From the NCBI GenBank assembly GCA_012510695.1, contig JAAZHN010000106.1, forward strand, positions 1 through 16,666: a DNA stretch of 16,666 nt, read 5' to 3'. The notes below the pieces were generated by a model that made no database searches, had not been told where the DNA came from, and was given only the letters and a program-made list of their open reading frames with translations. Position 1 is the first letter of the stretch. Each line of letters starts with the position of its first letter. Below, piece by piece: positions 7,227 through 14,268 of the stretch. This DNA is from Mollicutes bacterium. GTDB lineage: Bacteria > Bacillota_I > Bacilli_A > RF39 > UBA660. Position numbers and translations under genes: made by a program.

Positions 7227-8222
7227 ATGAAACAAAAAATAATTAAAGACATTAAAGAAAACCTTTGGTTTATTATTAGTTTGCTTTTTGTACTAATAAT
7301 TTTTTATGTGGAACTTCCATATTTGGTATACACTCCAGGTGATATAAGTGATGTTAATAATAGAATAGTATATGACTTTAAAAAAGAGTTTAAGGGTAGT
7401 TTTAATATGGCTTCAGTTAAGGGCTTAAAATCTAATATTTTCTTTATTGGCTTGGCTAATATTATTCCCTCATGGGACGCAGTAAAGGCCGATAGAGTAA
7501 AGTTAGAAAATGAAACTATCAACCAAATGAATAATCGCGATCGTTTAATGCTAATTGAAGGAAACAATAATGCTCTTACTGTCGCACTTGATGAAGCAAA
7601 AATATCTTATGAAAAAACAAATATAGTTCATGAAATAACTTATTTAACTAATGAGAGTAAAACTAATTTACAAGTTGGTGATCAGATAATTTTAGTTGAT
7701 AATCAAAAAATAGATAATTTAAGTTCATTAATCGAGCACATTAATACCTTAGAAGTAGGAGACAAGGTTAATATTCTTGTTAAAAGAAATGATCAAGAAA
7801 AAAACTTAACTGCTGAAGTATATTTGTTTAAGGAAAGAAAAATGATTGGAGTAATGTTATCGACATTATTTGATTTAAAATTAGATTTTAAATTAGAACT
7901 AAAAACTGAGAATAGAGAAAGCGGTGGCTCTGGTGGTTTAATGACCGCTCTAGCAGTATATAATAATTTAACTCAAAAAGATTTAACAAACGGCAGAAAA
8001 ATTGTTGGAACAGGTACAATTGATGCTGCTGGTAATGTTGGTTTAATAGGCGGAGTTAAATATAAATTAATTGGGGCAGTAAAAAATAATGCAGACCTTT
8101 TTATTGTTCCTAAAAACAACTTAAAAGAAGCTTTAGAATATAAGAAAAAGTATAATTATAAAATTGAAATAATCGGTGTAAATACTTTTAAAGAAGCAGT
8201 TGAATTATTAAATGTTAGTTGA
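7227..8222 (+). CDS. Membrane-anchored PDZ and Lon-type (S16) serine protease, SepM/YlbL family
   Basis: These proteases sit on the outer face of the membrane. Streptococcal SepM trims a competence peptide, and B. subtilis YlbL is a relative. The 331-aa protein has one membrane helix (about 13-31) followed by YLVYTPGD, a motif seen at this place in the family. It also has a PDZ domain (about 125-195, LQVGDQIILVDNQKI) and a C-terminal S16 domain (about 205-328). The catalytic pair is Ser235 in GGSGGLM and Lys280 in IGGVKYK. The Ser motif differs from the GPSAG of Lon in this same window, so Pro and Ala are both replaced by Gly. The gene starts 7 nt after the third pseudopilin stop, with GAGGTG as ribosome site, so it belongs to that operon. 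Its substrate is unknown; a neighbouring exported protein or a peptide are possibilities. Confidence 0.88.
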   Translation: MKQKIIKDIKENLWFIISLLFVLIIFYVELPYLVYTPGDISDVNNRIVYDFKKEFKGSFNMASVKGLKSNIFFIGLANIIPSWDAVKADRVKLENETINQMNNRDRLMLIEGNNNALTVALDEAKISYEKTNIVHEITYLTNESKTNLQVGDQIILVDNQKIDNLSSLIEHINTLEVGDKVNILVKRNDQEKNLTAEVYLFKERKMIGVMLSTLFDLKLDFKLELKTENRESGGSGGLMTALAVYNNLTQKDLTNGRKIVGTGTIDAAGNVGLIGGVKYKLIGAVKNNADLFIVPKNNLKEALEYKKKYNYKIEIIGVNTFKEAVELLNVS

Positions 8223-8248
8223 TATACTATTTATGTAAGGGTGAGACA

Positions 8249-8830
8249 ATGGTTTCAAATAAAAGAATAACAATTAGTTTAATTTCATTATTTTCTGTTT
8301 TAGCAATTGGTTTAGGTATTTCTTATGCCTATTTTTCAACTAAAACATTAGGTAATGAAGGGGCTTCTAATATTGATTTAAAAACAGCAGATGTTGAACT
8401 TATGTTTATTGATGGTCCAGCAGTTAATTTAAATGATCTAGCACCAGGGTCTACAGTTACAAAAACATTTAGAGTAGAAAATAATAATAATTCGGAATAT
8501 AAATATTCAGTAGTTTGGAAGAGTATTAGTAATGGCTTTAATAACCTTAATGATTTAACCTATAATATAAGTTGTATAGGCTATAGTGATTATGAGGACA
8601 AAACGGTTTCATCTACTACTTGTCCTGGATTAAATACTGCTTATAGTCCAGCAAGTTCAACAACTGATGTTGGGATTATCAGTGAAGCAACTATCCCATC
8701 AGGTGATACACAAGAATACACAGTAACATTTACAATTTCATCATCAATGCCCGCTAATACTATTACTTCATTTGGTGGAGTATTTGGCATTGTCGGTGGA
8801 CCAGTAACAGTTAATCATTCATTTCAATAA
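8249..8830 (+). CDS. SipW/TasA/camelysin-like exported surface protein
   Basis: The ATG at 8249 is preferred: AAGGGTGA (8237-8244) lies 4 nt upstream, and the resulting 193-aa protein opens with a proper signal peptide. That peptide is KR-rich, then a hydrophobic stretch to about residue 27, then AYFS. The AYFS site after a signal peptide is typical of proteins cut by the SipW-type signal peptidase (TasA, CalY). The exported part begins NIDLKTADVELMF and contains LNDLAPGSTVTKTFRVEN at 61-78. This matches the TasA-family pattern of a DLxPGxxxxKxFxVxN strand at the start of a beta sandwich. There are two Cys, in SCIG and TTCPG. It starts 26 nt after the S16 protease and is probably co-transcribed. 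TasA proteins form extracellular fibres; fibre formation here is inference. No SipW gene lies in the window. Confidence 0.75.
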   Translation: MVSNKRITISLISLFSVLAIGLGISYAYFSTKTLGNEGASNIDLKTADVELMFIDGPAVNLNDLAPGSTVTKTFRVENNNNSEYKYSVVWKSISNGFNNLNDLTYNISCIGYSDYEDKTVSSTTCPGLNTAYSPASSTTDVGIISEATIPSGDTQEYTVTFTISSSMPANTITSFGGVFGIVGGPVTVNHSFQ

Positions 8831-8870
8831 AAAGATATAAAGTTTTAATCTATCTTCTTTTTATCTTTTT
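8829..8870 (+). terminator. Possible terminator after the TasA-like gene
   Basis: AAAAAGATA (8829-8837) pairs perfectly with TATCTTTTT (8862-8870), and a second partner AAGATA/TATCTT (8851-8856) lies in between. The loop is long and the stem almost all A-T, but the right arm ends in T-runs. It is symmetrical enough to act on either strand. The rest of the gap to mutS is very AT-rich and holds no protein gene I can support. Confidence 0.4.
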
Positions 8871-9000
8871 CCACATTTCTTTCTAAATTTTCTTCCATTT
8901 TTATTCTCATTTTCTATTATCAATTATACTATAAATAAACAATATTTTGTTTTCTTAAAAAATTGTTTGTCGTTTTGTTTACTTAAATCTATAGAATAAA

Positions 9001-9012
9001 ATAGATATCTAT
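9001..9012 (+). repeat. 12-bp perfect palindrome upstream of mutS
   Basis: ATAGATATCTAT is a perfect dyad between the two candidate mutS promoter elements, covering the -35 position of the downstream one. It could be a repressor site, but a palindrome of this sort is not rare in such AT-rich sequence. Confidence 0.35.
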
Positions 9013-9025
9013 ATTTTAGTTTTTT

Positions 9026-9034
9026 TGATATACT
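9026..9034 (+). promoter_or_regulatory. Extended -10 promoter of the mutS operon
   Basis: TGA-TATACT (9026-9034) is an extended -10 with one mismatch to TATAAT. The -35 position (TATCTA, 9006-9011) is poor. Transcription would start near 9041, leaving a leader of about 9 nt before the mutS ATG. A second, weaker pair TTGTTT (8975-8980) / TAAAAT (8997-9002) with a 16-bp spacer lies upstream and would give a longer leader. Confidence 0.5.
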
Positions 9035-9049
9035 ATTAGTGTGATTTAA

Positions 9050-11584
9050 ATGAAAAGAAGCGAAGTAGACAGAGAAAAATTAAGTCCAATGATGAAACAA
9101 TATATGGATATTAAAGATCAATATCCAGATGTTTTGTTGTTTTTTCGTTTAGGAGATTTTTATGAACTTTTCTTCGAAGATGGTGAAATAGCTTCAAGAG
9201 AATTAGAATTAACTCTAACTGGTAAAAGTGCTGGTTTAGAAGAAAGAATTCCAATGTGTGGTGTTCCACATCATTCAGTAAAGGGTTATTTAGAAAAAAT
9301 AATCGATAAAGGATATAAAGTCGCGATATGTGAACAAGTAGAAGATCCTAAAACTGCTAAAGGGGTAGTTAAAAGAGAAGTAGTCCAAGTGATTAGTAAA
9401 GGCACTATCGCGGACCTTGAATCATTAAATTCTAAAGATTATAACTACATTGGCAGTATAATTGATTATAAACACTCATATTTAATTACATATGCAGATA
9501 TATCTGCTGGTAAATTAATGTCATTATTAATTAATCATGATGCAGAAAAATTAATCGATCAAATAATCAATTTAAATATTAAAGAAGTTGTAATATCCCA
9601 AGACTTTGATTTAAAAATTACTAATATTTTAAAAAATAATTATCAAATAGAAATATCTATATCGAATGAATATTTAGGTGAGGTTGAAGAAAGTATAATA
9701 GAAAATTTAACTGATCCAAAACAAATAGAAGGTGTTAAACATTTATTTTATTATTTAGTTAAAACTCAATTAAAAGATTTAAGTAATATAAATGATATTG
9801 AAGTAATCAATCCGTATCATTATTTAGAGTTAGACTCTCATACGATTAGAAATTTAGAATTAGTAGAAACTATCCGTAATAAAGAAAGAGTTCATTCTTT
9901 AATATGGTTATTAGATAAAACTAAAACTGCAATGGGTAGTAGAATGCTTAAGGATTATTTATTAAGACCATTAAAGGATAAAAAAGAAATTGAAAGTAGA
10001 TATGATATCATTGAAACCTTTAATACTGAGTTTATTCATAAAGAAAATCTAAGAAATGCTTTATATCAAATATATGATATTGAAAGATTATGTGGAAAAC
10101 TAACTAATGGTTCATTAAATGCCAGAGATTTACTCCAAATTAAAAAATCTTTGATTATTTTACCAACTATTGATAGTTTGCTTAAAGAAATGAAACTAAC
10201 ATTTAATATTAAAACATTTCCCAAACTGGTTGATTTATTAGAAAGTTCAATTAATGAAGATGCTCCAATAACCATTAGAGAAGGACACTTAATTAAAAGG
10301 GGCTATAACTCTGAATTAGATGAATTAGTAAGTATTAGAAGTGGTGGTAAAGAATTTATTGCTTCTTTAGAAAATAGTGAAAGAGAAAGAACTGGTATTA
10401 AAACTCTAAAGGTTGGTTTTAATAAAATCTTTGGTTATTATATTGAAATTAGTAAAGGTCAAGCTAAAGATATTAAAGAAGAGTGGGGCTTTGAAAGAAG
10501 ACAGACTCTGGCTAATGCAGAAAGATTTATTACTCCCTTACTAAAAGAAAAAGAAGCCTTAGTTTTAAATGCTGAAGAAAAAATAATCGAATTAGAGTAT
10601 GAATTATTTACAGAAATTAAAAACATTATTAAAGAGTATATTCATGATTTGAAAAATGTAAGTAGGGAAATTGCTAAAATTGATGCTTTAGTTTCATTAT
10701 CAGTTGTTTCTGAAGAAAATGGTTTTATTAGACCAATATTAAGTGAAGATAAAGAATTATATATAAAAGATAATCGTCATCCAGTGGTTGAAAAAGTAAT
10801 TGCTAATCAATATGTCGCAAATGATGTTATAATGGATAAGGATACGACAACACTTCTAATAACTGGACCAAATATGTCTGGTAAAAGTACTTATATGAGA
10901 CAAGTCGTTATCAGTGTTATTTTAGCACAAATGGGTAGTTTCATTCCTGCTACTGAAGCTAAAATGCCGATATTTGATAAAATATTTACAAGAATTGGAG
11001 CTTCAGATGACCTTGTCGGTGGCGAATCTACATTCATGGTAGAAATGTTAGAGGCCAAAAATGCAATTATTAATGCAACTGAGAATAGCTTAATTTTATT
11101 TGATGAACTTGGTAGAGGAACAGCGACATATGATGGAATGAGTATCGCTGAAGCGATCTTAGAGTATGTTAATTTAAATACTAAATGTAAAGTATTATTC
11201 TCAACTCATTATCATGAATTAACTGATCTTAGTAAAAGATATAAAACAATTAAAAATATTCATGTTAAAGCTCATGAGGAAAATGGAAATATAACATTTC
11301 TTCATAAAATTGAAGACGGACCTGTTGATAAAAGTTATGGTATCCACGTTGCTTCCTTAGCTGGTATGCCTAAAGAAATAATCGAAAGGGCTTCAGAAAT
11401 ATTAAGTCATTATGAAAAAAATGGTACTAAAGAACATAAACCAATTAATGAACAAATGTTATTTGTTTTTGATGAAAAGAAAAAAGATCCAGTAAAAGAA
11501 AAACTTGATGAAATAAACCCCTTAGAAATAACCCCAATTGAAGCTTTAAATATATTATATGAATTAAAAGAAAAGAATAAGTAG
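9050..11584 (+). CDS. mutS: DNA mismatch repair protein MutS
   Basis: MutS recognises mispaired bases and starts repair by recruiting MutL. The 844-aa protein is full length. Domain I carries the mismatch-wedge motif FYE at residues 37-39 (GDFYELF). Connector, core and clamp domains fill the middle (EKEALVLNAEE lies in the clamp/lever region). The ATPase has Walker A GPNMSGKST at 606-614 and Walker B with DELGRGT at 685-691. STHYHELT follows as a later conserved ATPase motif. Near the C terminus QMLFVF (802-807) looks like a sliding-clamp binding motif. The last 25 residues (NPLEITPIEALNILYEL) are the usual C-terminal helices. The Shine-Dalgarno is poor and the predicted leader very short, so initiation may be near-leaderless. 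The next gene is nusB, 7 nt later. No mutL follows, although mutS and mutL are usually adjacent in Firmicutes. Confidence 0.97.
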   Translation: MKRSEVDREKLSPMMKQYMDIKDQYPDVLLFFRLGDFYELFFEDGEIASRELELTLTGKSAGLEERIPMCGVPHHSVKGYLEKIIDKGYKVAICEQVEDPKTAKGVVKREVVQVISKGTIADLESLNSKDYNYIGSIIDYKHSYLITYADISAGKLMSLLINHDAEKLIDQIINLNIKEVVISQDFDLKITNILKNNYQIEISISNEYLGEVEESIIENLTDPKQIEGVKHLFYYLVKTQLKDLSNINDIEVINPYHYLELDSHTIRNLELVETIRNKERVHSLIWLLDKTKTAMGSRMLKDYLLRPLKDKKEIESRYDIIETFNTEFIHKENLRNALYQIYDIERLCGKLTNGSLNARDLLQIKKSLIILPTIDSLLKEMKLTFNIKTFPKLVDLLESSINEDAPITIREGHLIKRGYNSELDELVSIRSGGKEFIASLENSERERTGIKTLKVGFNKIFGYYIEISKGQAKDIKEEWGFERRQTLANAERFITPLLKEKEALVLNAEEKIIELEYELFTEIKNIIKEYIHDLKNVSREIAKIDALVSLSVVSEENGFIRPILSEDKELYIKDNRHPVVEKVIANQYVANDVIMDKDTTTLLITGPNMSGKSTYMRQVVISVILAQMGSFIPATEAKMPIFDKIFTRIGASDDLVGGESTFMVEMLEAKNAIINATENSLILFDELGRGTATYDGMSIAEAILEYVNLNTKCKVLFSTHYHELTDLSKRYKTIKNIHVKAHEENGNITFLHKIEDGPVDKSYGIHVASLAGMPKEIIERASEILSHYEKNGTKEHKPINEQMLFVFDEKKKDPVKEKLDEINPLEITPIEALNILYELKEKNK

Positions 11585-11591
11585 GTGAAAT

Positions 11592-11987
11592 ATGCAATTA
11601 ACTAGAAGTCAATTAAGAGAAAAGATTATGACTATTTTATACCAAATTTCTGTTTATGATGCCCAAAAAACAACATATGAAATTGAAGATGTTATAAAAG
11701 AAAATATGGAAATCGAAAATGAATTTATAAAAGAAGTCGTATATGGTGTTATAACTCATGAAAATGAAATAATTGAAAAAGCCAATGAAAATTTAAAAGC
11801 ATGCTCAATCGATCGCTTAGATAAAACAGGACAAGCTATTTTAAAAATTGCTATTTATGAGCTTACCTATACAGAAACCCCAGAAGTAGTCGTGATTAAT
11901 GAAGCGGTTGAACTTGCTAAAAAATACTCAGATGATAGGGTTAGAAAAATGATAAATGCTGTTTTAGACAGGATGATAAACGAATGA
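11592..11987 (+). CDS. nusB: Transcription antitermination factor NusB
   Basis: NusB pairs with NusE (ribosomal protein S10) on boxA RNA to support rRNA transcription. The 131-aa length matches Firmicutes NusB. All-helical fold signatures are clear: TRSQLREKIMTILYQ at the N terminus, DRLDKTGQAILKIAIYEL at about 74-91, and VVINEAVELAKKYSDDRVRKMINAVLD at 99-125. AGGTGAAAT sits just before the ATG, and mutS ends 7 nt upstream. The 3' end overlaps xseA by 4 nt (ATGA). The nusB-xseA-xseB order is common in Firmicutes (often with folD in between, absent here). The mutS gene in front is less usual. Confidence 0.95.
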   Translation: MQLTRSQLREKIMTILYQISVYDAQKTTYEIEDVIKENMEIENEFIKEVVYGVITHENEIIEKANENLKACSIDRLDKTGQAILKIAIYELTYTETPEVVVINEAVELAKKYSDDRVRKMINAVLDRMINE

Positions 11988-13252
11988 AAGAAAAAAGATA
12001 TGTAACAATTAGTGAATTAAATAGATATTTAAAAAATAAGTTTGATACTGATACAAACTTGCAAAAAATTTATTTAAAAGGAGAAATATCAAATTTTAAA
12101 GGACATACTAGAGGTCATTTATATTTTACTTTAAAAGATGAAACAAGTCGTTTAAATGCAGTAATGTTTTCTTACCAAGCAGCAAATTTAAAATTTGTTC
12201 CAGAAGATGGAATGAAAGTATTAATTGAAGGTAAAATAAGCGTTTACGAAGCGTCAGGTAATTATCAAGTATATGTTGATAAAATGGAAAATGAAGGTTT
12301 AGGCGACTTATTTCAACAGTTTGAAGAATTAAAGAAAAAATTAGCTGCTGAAGGTCTATTTAAAGATGATCATAAAATATCAATTCCTAAATATCCAAAT
12401 AGAATAGGTGTAATTACCGCACCAACTGGGGCAGCAGTTAAAGATATAATCAGTACAGTTAAAAGAAGATATCCAATTGCTGAAATAATTATATTCCCAT
12501 CTTTAGTACAGGGCAGTGGGGCAGCTCCAGATCTTGTTAAACAACTAGAGATAGCTGATACTTATAATTTAGATGTAATAATTTTTGGTCGTGGTGGTGG
12601 CTCTATTGAAGACTTGTGGTCATTTAACGAAGAGATAGTTGCAAGAGCAATTTACAAGATGCAAACACCAATCATCAGTGCAGTAGGGCATGAGATCGAT
12701 TTTACAATTAGTGATTTTGTCGCAGACTTAAGAGCCCCAACTCCAACAGGCGCTGCTGAAATGGCAGTTCCTAATATAATTGATGTTAATAATCATTTAA
12801 ATAACTTAATGATTAGAAGTAATAAATTTATCGATAATAAAATTAAATTATCAGAACATAAATTAGCAGTCTTAAAAAGATCTTATGCTTTATCTAATCC
12901 CTTAAATATTTATGAAGCTAAAGAACAAAAATTATCATTAATAATCGATAAAATTCAAAATTTTATGCATAATAAATTAAATAATTTAGAATTAAAATAT
13001 AACAATTTAATTTCCAAACAAGTATTAACCAATCCAAAGTTAATTATTCAAGATAAACAAAATGAATATGAGAAGTTATTAGAAAAAATAACTTTACTTA
13101 ATCCCTTAAATATTTTAAATAAAGGTTATGCAATGGTAAAAAAAGATGATGAAATTATTAAAAGTATAAAATCAGTTAAAAAGAATGATGAATTAAATAT
13201 TAAAGTTTATGAAGGGTCAATAATAAGTGTTGTAAAAGAGGTGAAAGAATGA
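11984..13252 (+). CDS. xseA: Exodeoxyribonuclease VII large subunit
   Basis: XseA is the catalytic subunit of ExoVII, which degrades single-stranded DNA from both ends. The 422-aa protein is a little shorter than E. coli XseA. An N-terminal OB-fold DNA-binding domain (about 5-105) includes ISELNRYLKNKF, YLKGEISNFKGH and GHLYFTLKD. The catalytic domain has GVITAPTGAAVKDI at 142-155, GRGGGSIEDLW at 202-212, and GHEIDFTISDFVADLRAPTP at 235-254. A long Lys/Asn-rich helical region (265-375) binds the small subunits. The gene ends with GYAMVKKDDEIIKSIKSV, the usual C-terminal segment. Start and stop overlap nusB and xseB by 4 nt each, so translation is coupled. In E. coli ExoVII is one of the exonucleases that act in mismatch repair, which fits a shared operon with mutS. 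Confidence 0.96.
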   Translation: MKEKRYVTISELNRYLKNKFDTDTNLQKIYLKGEISNFKGHTRGHLYFTLKDETSRLNAVMFSYQAANLKFVPEDGMKVLIEGKISVYEASGNYQVYVDKMENEGLGDLFQQFEELKKKLAAEGLFKDDHKISIPKYPNRIGVITAPTGAAVKDIISTVKRRYPIAEIIIFPSLVQGSGAAPDLVKQLEIADTYNLDVIIFGRGGGSIEDLWSFNEEIVARAIYKMQTPIISAVGHEIDFTISDFVADLRAPTPTGAAEMAVPNIIDVNNHLNNLMIRSNKFIDNKIKLSEHKLAVLKRSYALSNPLNIYEAKEQKLSLIIDKIQNFMHNKLNNLELKYNNLISKQVLTNPKLIIQDKQNEYEKLLEKITLLNPLNILNKGYAMVKKDDEIIKSIKSVKKNDELNIKVYEGSIISVVKEVKE

Positions 13253-13476
13253 AAGAAAAAAAAGAAAGAAAATTTGAAGAAATGATCACAGAATTAGAAG
13301 CAATAGTAAAAGAATTAGAAAATGGAAATGTTGATTTAGATGTGGCAATTGATAAATACACAGAAGCAATGAAATTAGCTAAACAATGTGGTGATCAACT
13401 AAATGATGCTACAGAAAGAGTTAATAAAATTTTGGCAGAAAATGGTACTTTAGAAGATTTTGTTGTTGAGGAATAA
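13249..13476 (+). CDS. xseB: Exodeoxyribonuclease VII small subunit
   Basis: XseB is the small helical subunit that coats the XseA stalk. The 75-aa length is normal. The family pattern is clear: FEEMITELEAIVKELENG at residues 9-26, then DLDVAIDKYTEAMKLAKQCGDQL and a terminal RVNKILAENG. The start overlaps the xseA stop by 4 nt and is preceded by AGAGGTGA. The two subunits are therefore made in coupled fashion. Confidence 0.95.
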   Translation: MKEKKERKFEEMITELEAIVKELENGNVDLDVAIDKYTEAMKLAKQCGDQLNDATERVNKILAENGTLEDFVVEE

Positions 13477-13482
13477 TTTATT

Positions 13483-13974
13483 ATGAGAGAAATATATTTG
13501 AAAACACCCGAACTAAGTGAACTGTAGTATCGAAAAAATTTATTAGCAGATAAAGAAACTATGGCTTATAACAATAAATTTGGCGGGACAATAAATTTTG
13601 AGAAAGAGAAATGGGAATCTTGGTTTAATAAATGGATAGGTAATAAAGATGAAAAATATTTTTATGCATACATTTATGATAAAGAAGATAATAAACCAGT
13701 TGGCGAAGTAGGATATAGATTTGATGAAGAAACAAACTCCGTAATATTAAATATTATTGTTGAAGCATCACAAAGAGGCAAAGGTTATGGATATTCTGGG
13801 CTTTCAGCCTTAATTAAAGAAGCGTTTGATAATGGTTATGATGAACTAAGAGATCTAGTTTATATTGATAGTAATAATTCACATGCTCTTTTTGAAAAAT
13901 TGGGATTTAAATGTGTTGGTATAGTTAATGATAGTAAAGATTATCGTTTAACTAAGAAAGACTATCAAAGATAA
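13483..13974 (+). pseudogene. GNAT family acetyltransferase, interrupted by an amber codon at position 15
   Basis: The ATG at 13483, with GAGGAA (13468-13473) 9 nt upstream, opens a frame reading MREIYLKTPELSEL, then TAG at 13525-13527, then YRKNLLADKETM and on in the same frame to TAA at 13974. From family memory, the position of the TAG normally holds Trp in an LWYR stretch, so a single TGG-to-TAG change explains it. The rest is intact: FGGTINFEKEKWESWFNKWIG, then the acetyl-CoA loop RGKGYG (in EASQRGKGYGYSGL) and a final FEKLGFKCVG. An ATG at 13561, with little ribosome site, could give a 137-aa product lacking the first strand. Other genes here stop at TAG, so readthrough is not expected. 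The decay looks recent because no other lesion is seen. The physiological substrate is unknown. Confidence 0.75.
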
Positions 13975-13987
13975 TTAATAAGCAAAT

Positions 13988-14032
13988 AAAAAACTTCAAT
14001 TTTGAGTGTTACTCAAGCAATTGAAGTTTTTA
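13988..14032. terminator. Strong bidirectional terminator between convergent genes
   Basis: AAAAACTTCAATT (13989-14001) pairs perfectly over 13 bp with AATTGAAGTTTTT (14019-14031). An inner stem TTGAG/CTCAA (14002-14006/14012-14016) sits above a GC bulge. A T-run ends the plus-strand hairpin, and six A on the left (13988-13993) give a T-run for the minus strand. The right edge overlaps the stop codon of the minus-strand small gene. Confidence 0.9.
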
Positions 14033-14152
14033 GTTGACAAAATACATTAAGATACTAGCGACAATTCCACCAACCATGACTAGTAACATAAACCAAGCCA
14101 TAATTATTGGAAATAAATTTTTCTTCTTTTTCTTAACTTTTTTATTCTTCAT
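14030..14152 (-). CDS. Small single-pass membrane protein, DUF4044-like, 40 aa
   Basis: On the minus strand the ATG at 14152 opens a 40-codon frame ending TAA at 14030-14032. The peptide begins MKNKKVKKKKKN, a strongly basic tail, then has one hydrophobic helix (about 13-38) with LLVMVGGIVASILM. Small Firmicutes proteins of the DUF4044 type have this shape: a basic N terminus, then a hydrophobic segment with an MLxVTxGSxxxSxL-like core. The family call is from memory and moderate. Support for a real gene is good: AGGTGA (14166-14161) 8 nt upstream, an extended -10 promoter behind it and a strong shared terminator at its end. Function is unknown. The basic end would face the cytoplasm by the positive-inside rule. 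Confidence 0.75.
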   Translation of the reverse strand: MKNKKVKKKKKNLFPIIMAWFMLLVMVGGIVASILMYFVN

Positions 14153-14177
14153 TTATATGTTCACCTCATCATAACCA

Positions 14178-14206
14178 ATTATATCAAATTTAAAATAAAT
14201 AGTCAT
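14178..14206 (-). promoter_or_regulatory. Promoter of the small membrane protein gene
   Basis: On the minus strand ATGACT (14206-14201, four of six matches to TTGACA), a 17-bp spacer, and a perfect TATAAT (14183-14178) preceded by TGA as an extended -10. Transcription would start near 14171, some 20 nt before the ATG. Confidence 0.65.
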
Positions 14207-14229
14207 TAAAAATTAAAACTATTTAATGA
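14203..14229. repeat. 8-bp inverted repeat between divergent promoters
   Basis: TCATTAAA (14203-14210) and TTTAATGA (14222-14229) form a perfect dyad with an 11-bp spacer. Each arm overlaps the -35 position of one of the two divergent promoters. It may be a shared regulator site or a chance dyad in AT-rich DNA. Confidence 0.4.
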
Positions 14230-14250
14230 TATAAATTTCCATGGTATACT
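14222..14250 (+). promoter_or_regulatory. Promoter of mnmA
   Basis: TTTAAT (14222-14227, weak -35), a 17-bp spacer and TATACT (14245-14250) with TGG in front as an extended -10. Transcription would start near 14257, so the leader is about 12 nt and is almost entirely the ribosome site GAGAGGT. Confidence 0.6.
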
Positions 14251-14268
14251 AACACTGAGAGGTAATTT

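Noticed and set aside
8219..8248. TTG start giving a longer TasA-like protein
   Set aside because: It would add ten residues ahead of the signal peptide and has no ribosome site; ATG 8249 has a good one.
8845..8910. A 21-codon minus-strand frame (MRIKMEEN...) with a TATAAT at 8928-8923
   Set aside because: No ribosome site, the -10 box is too close to the ATG, and the peptide is just Lys/Glu-rich as expected from AT-rich DNA.
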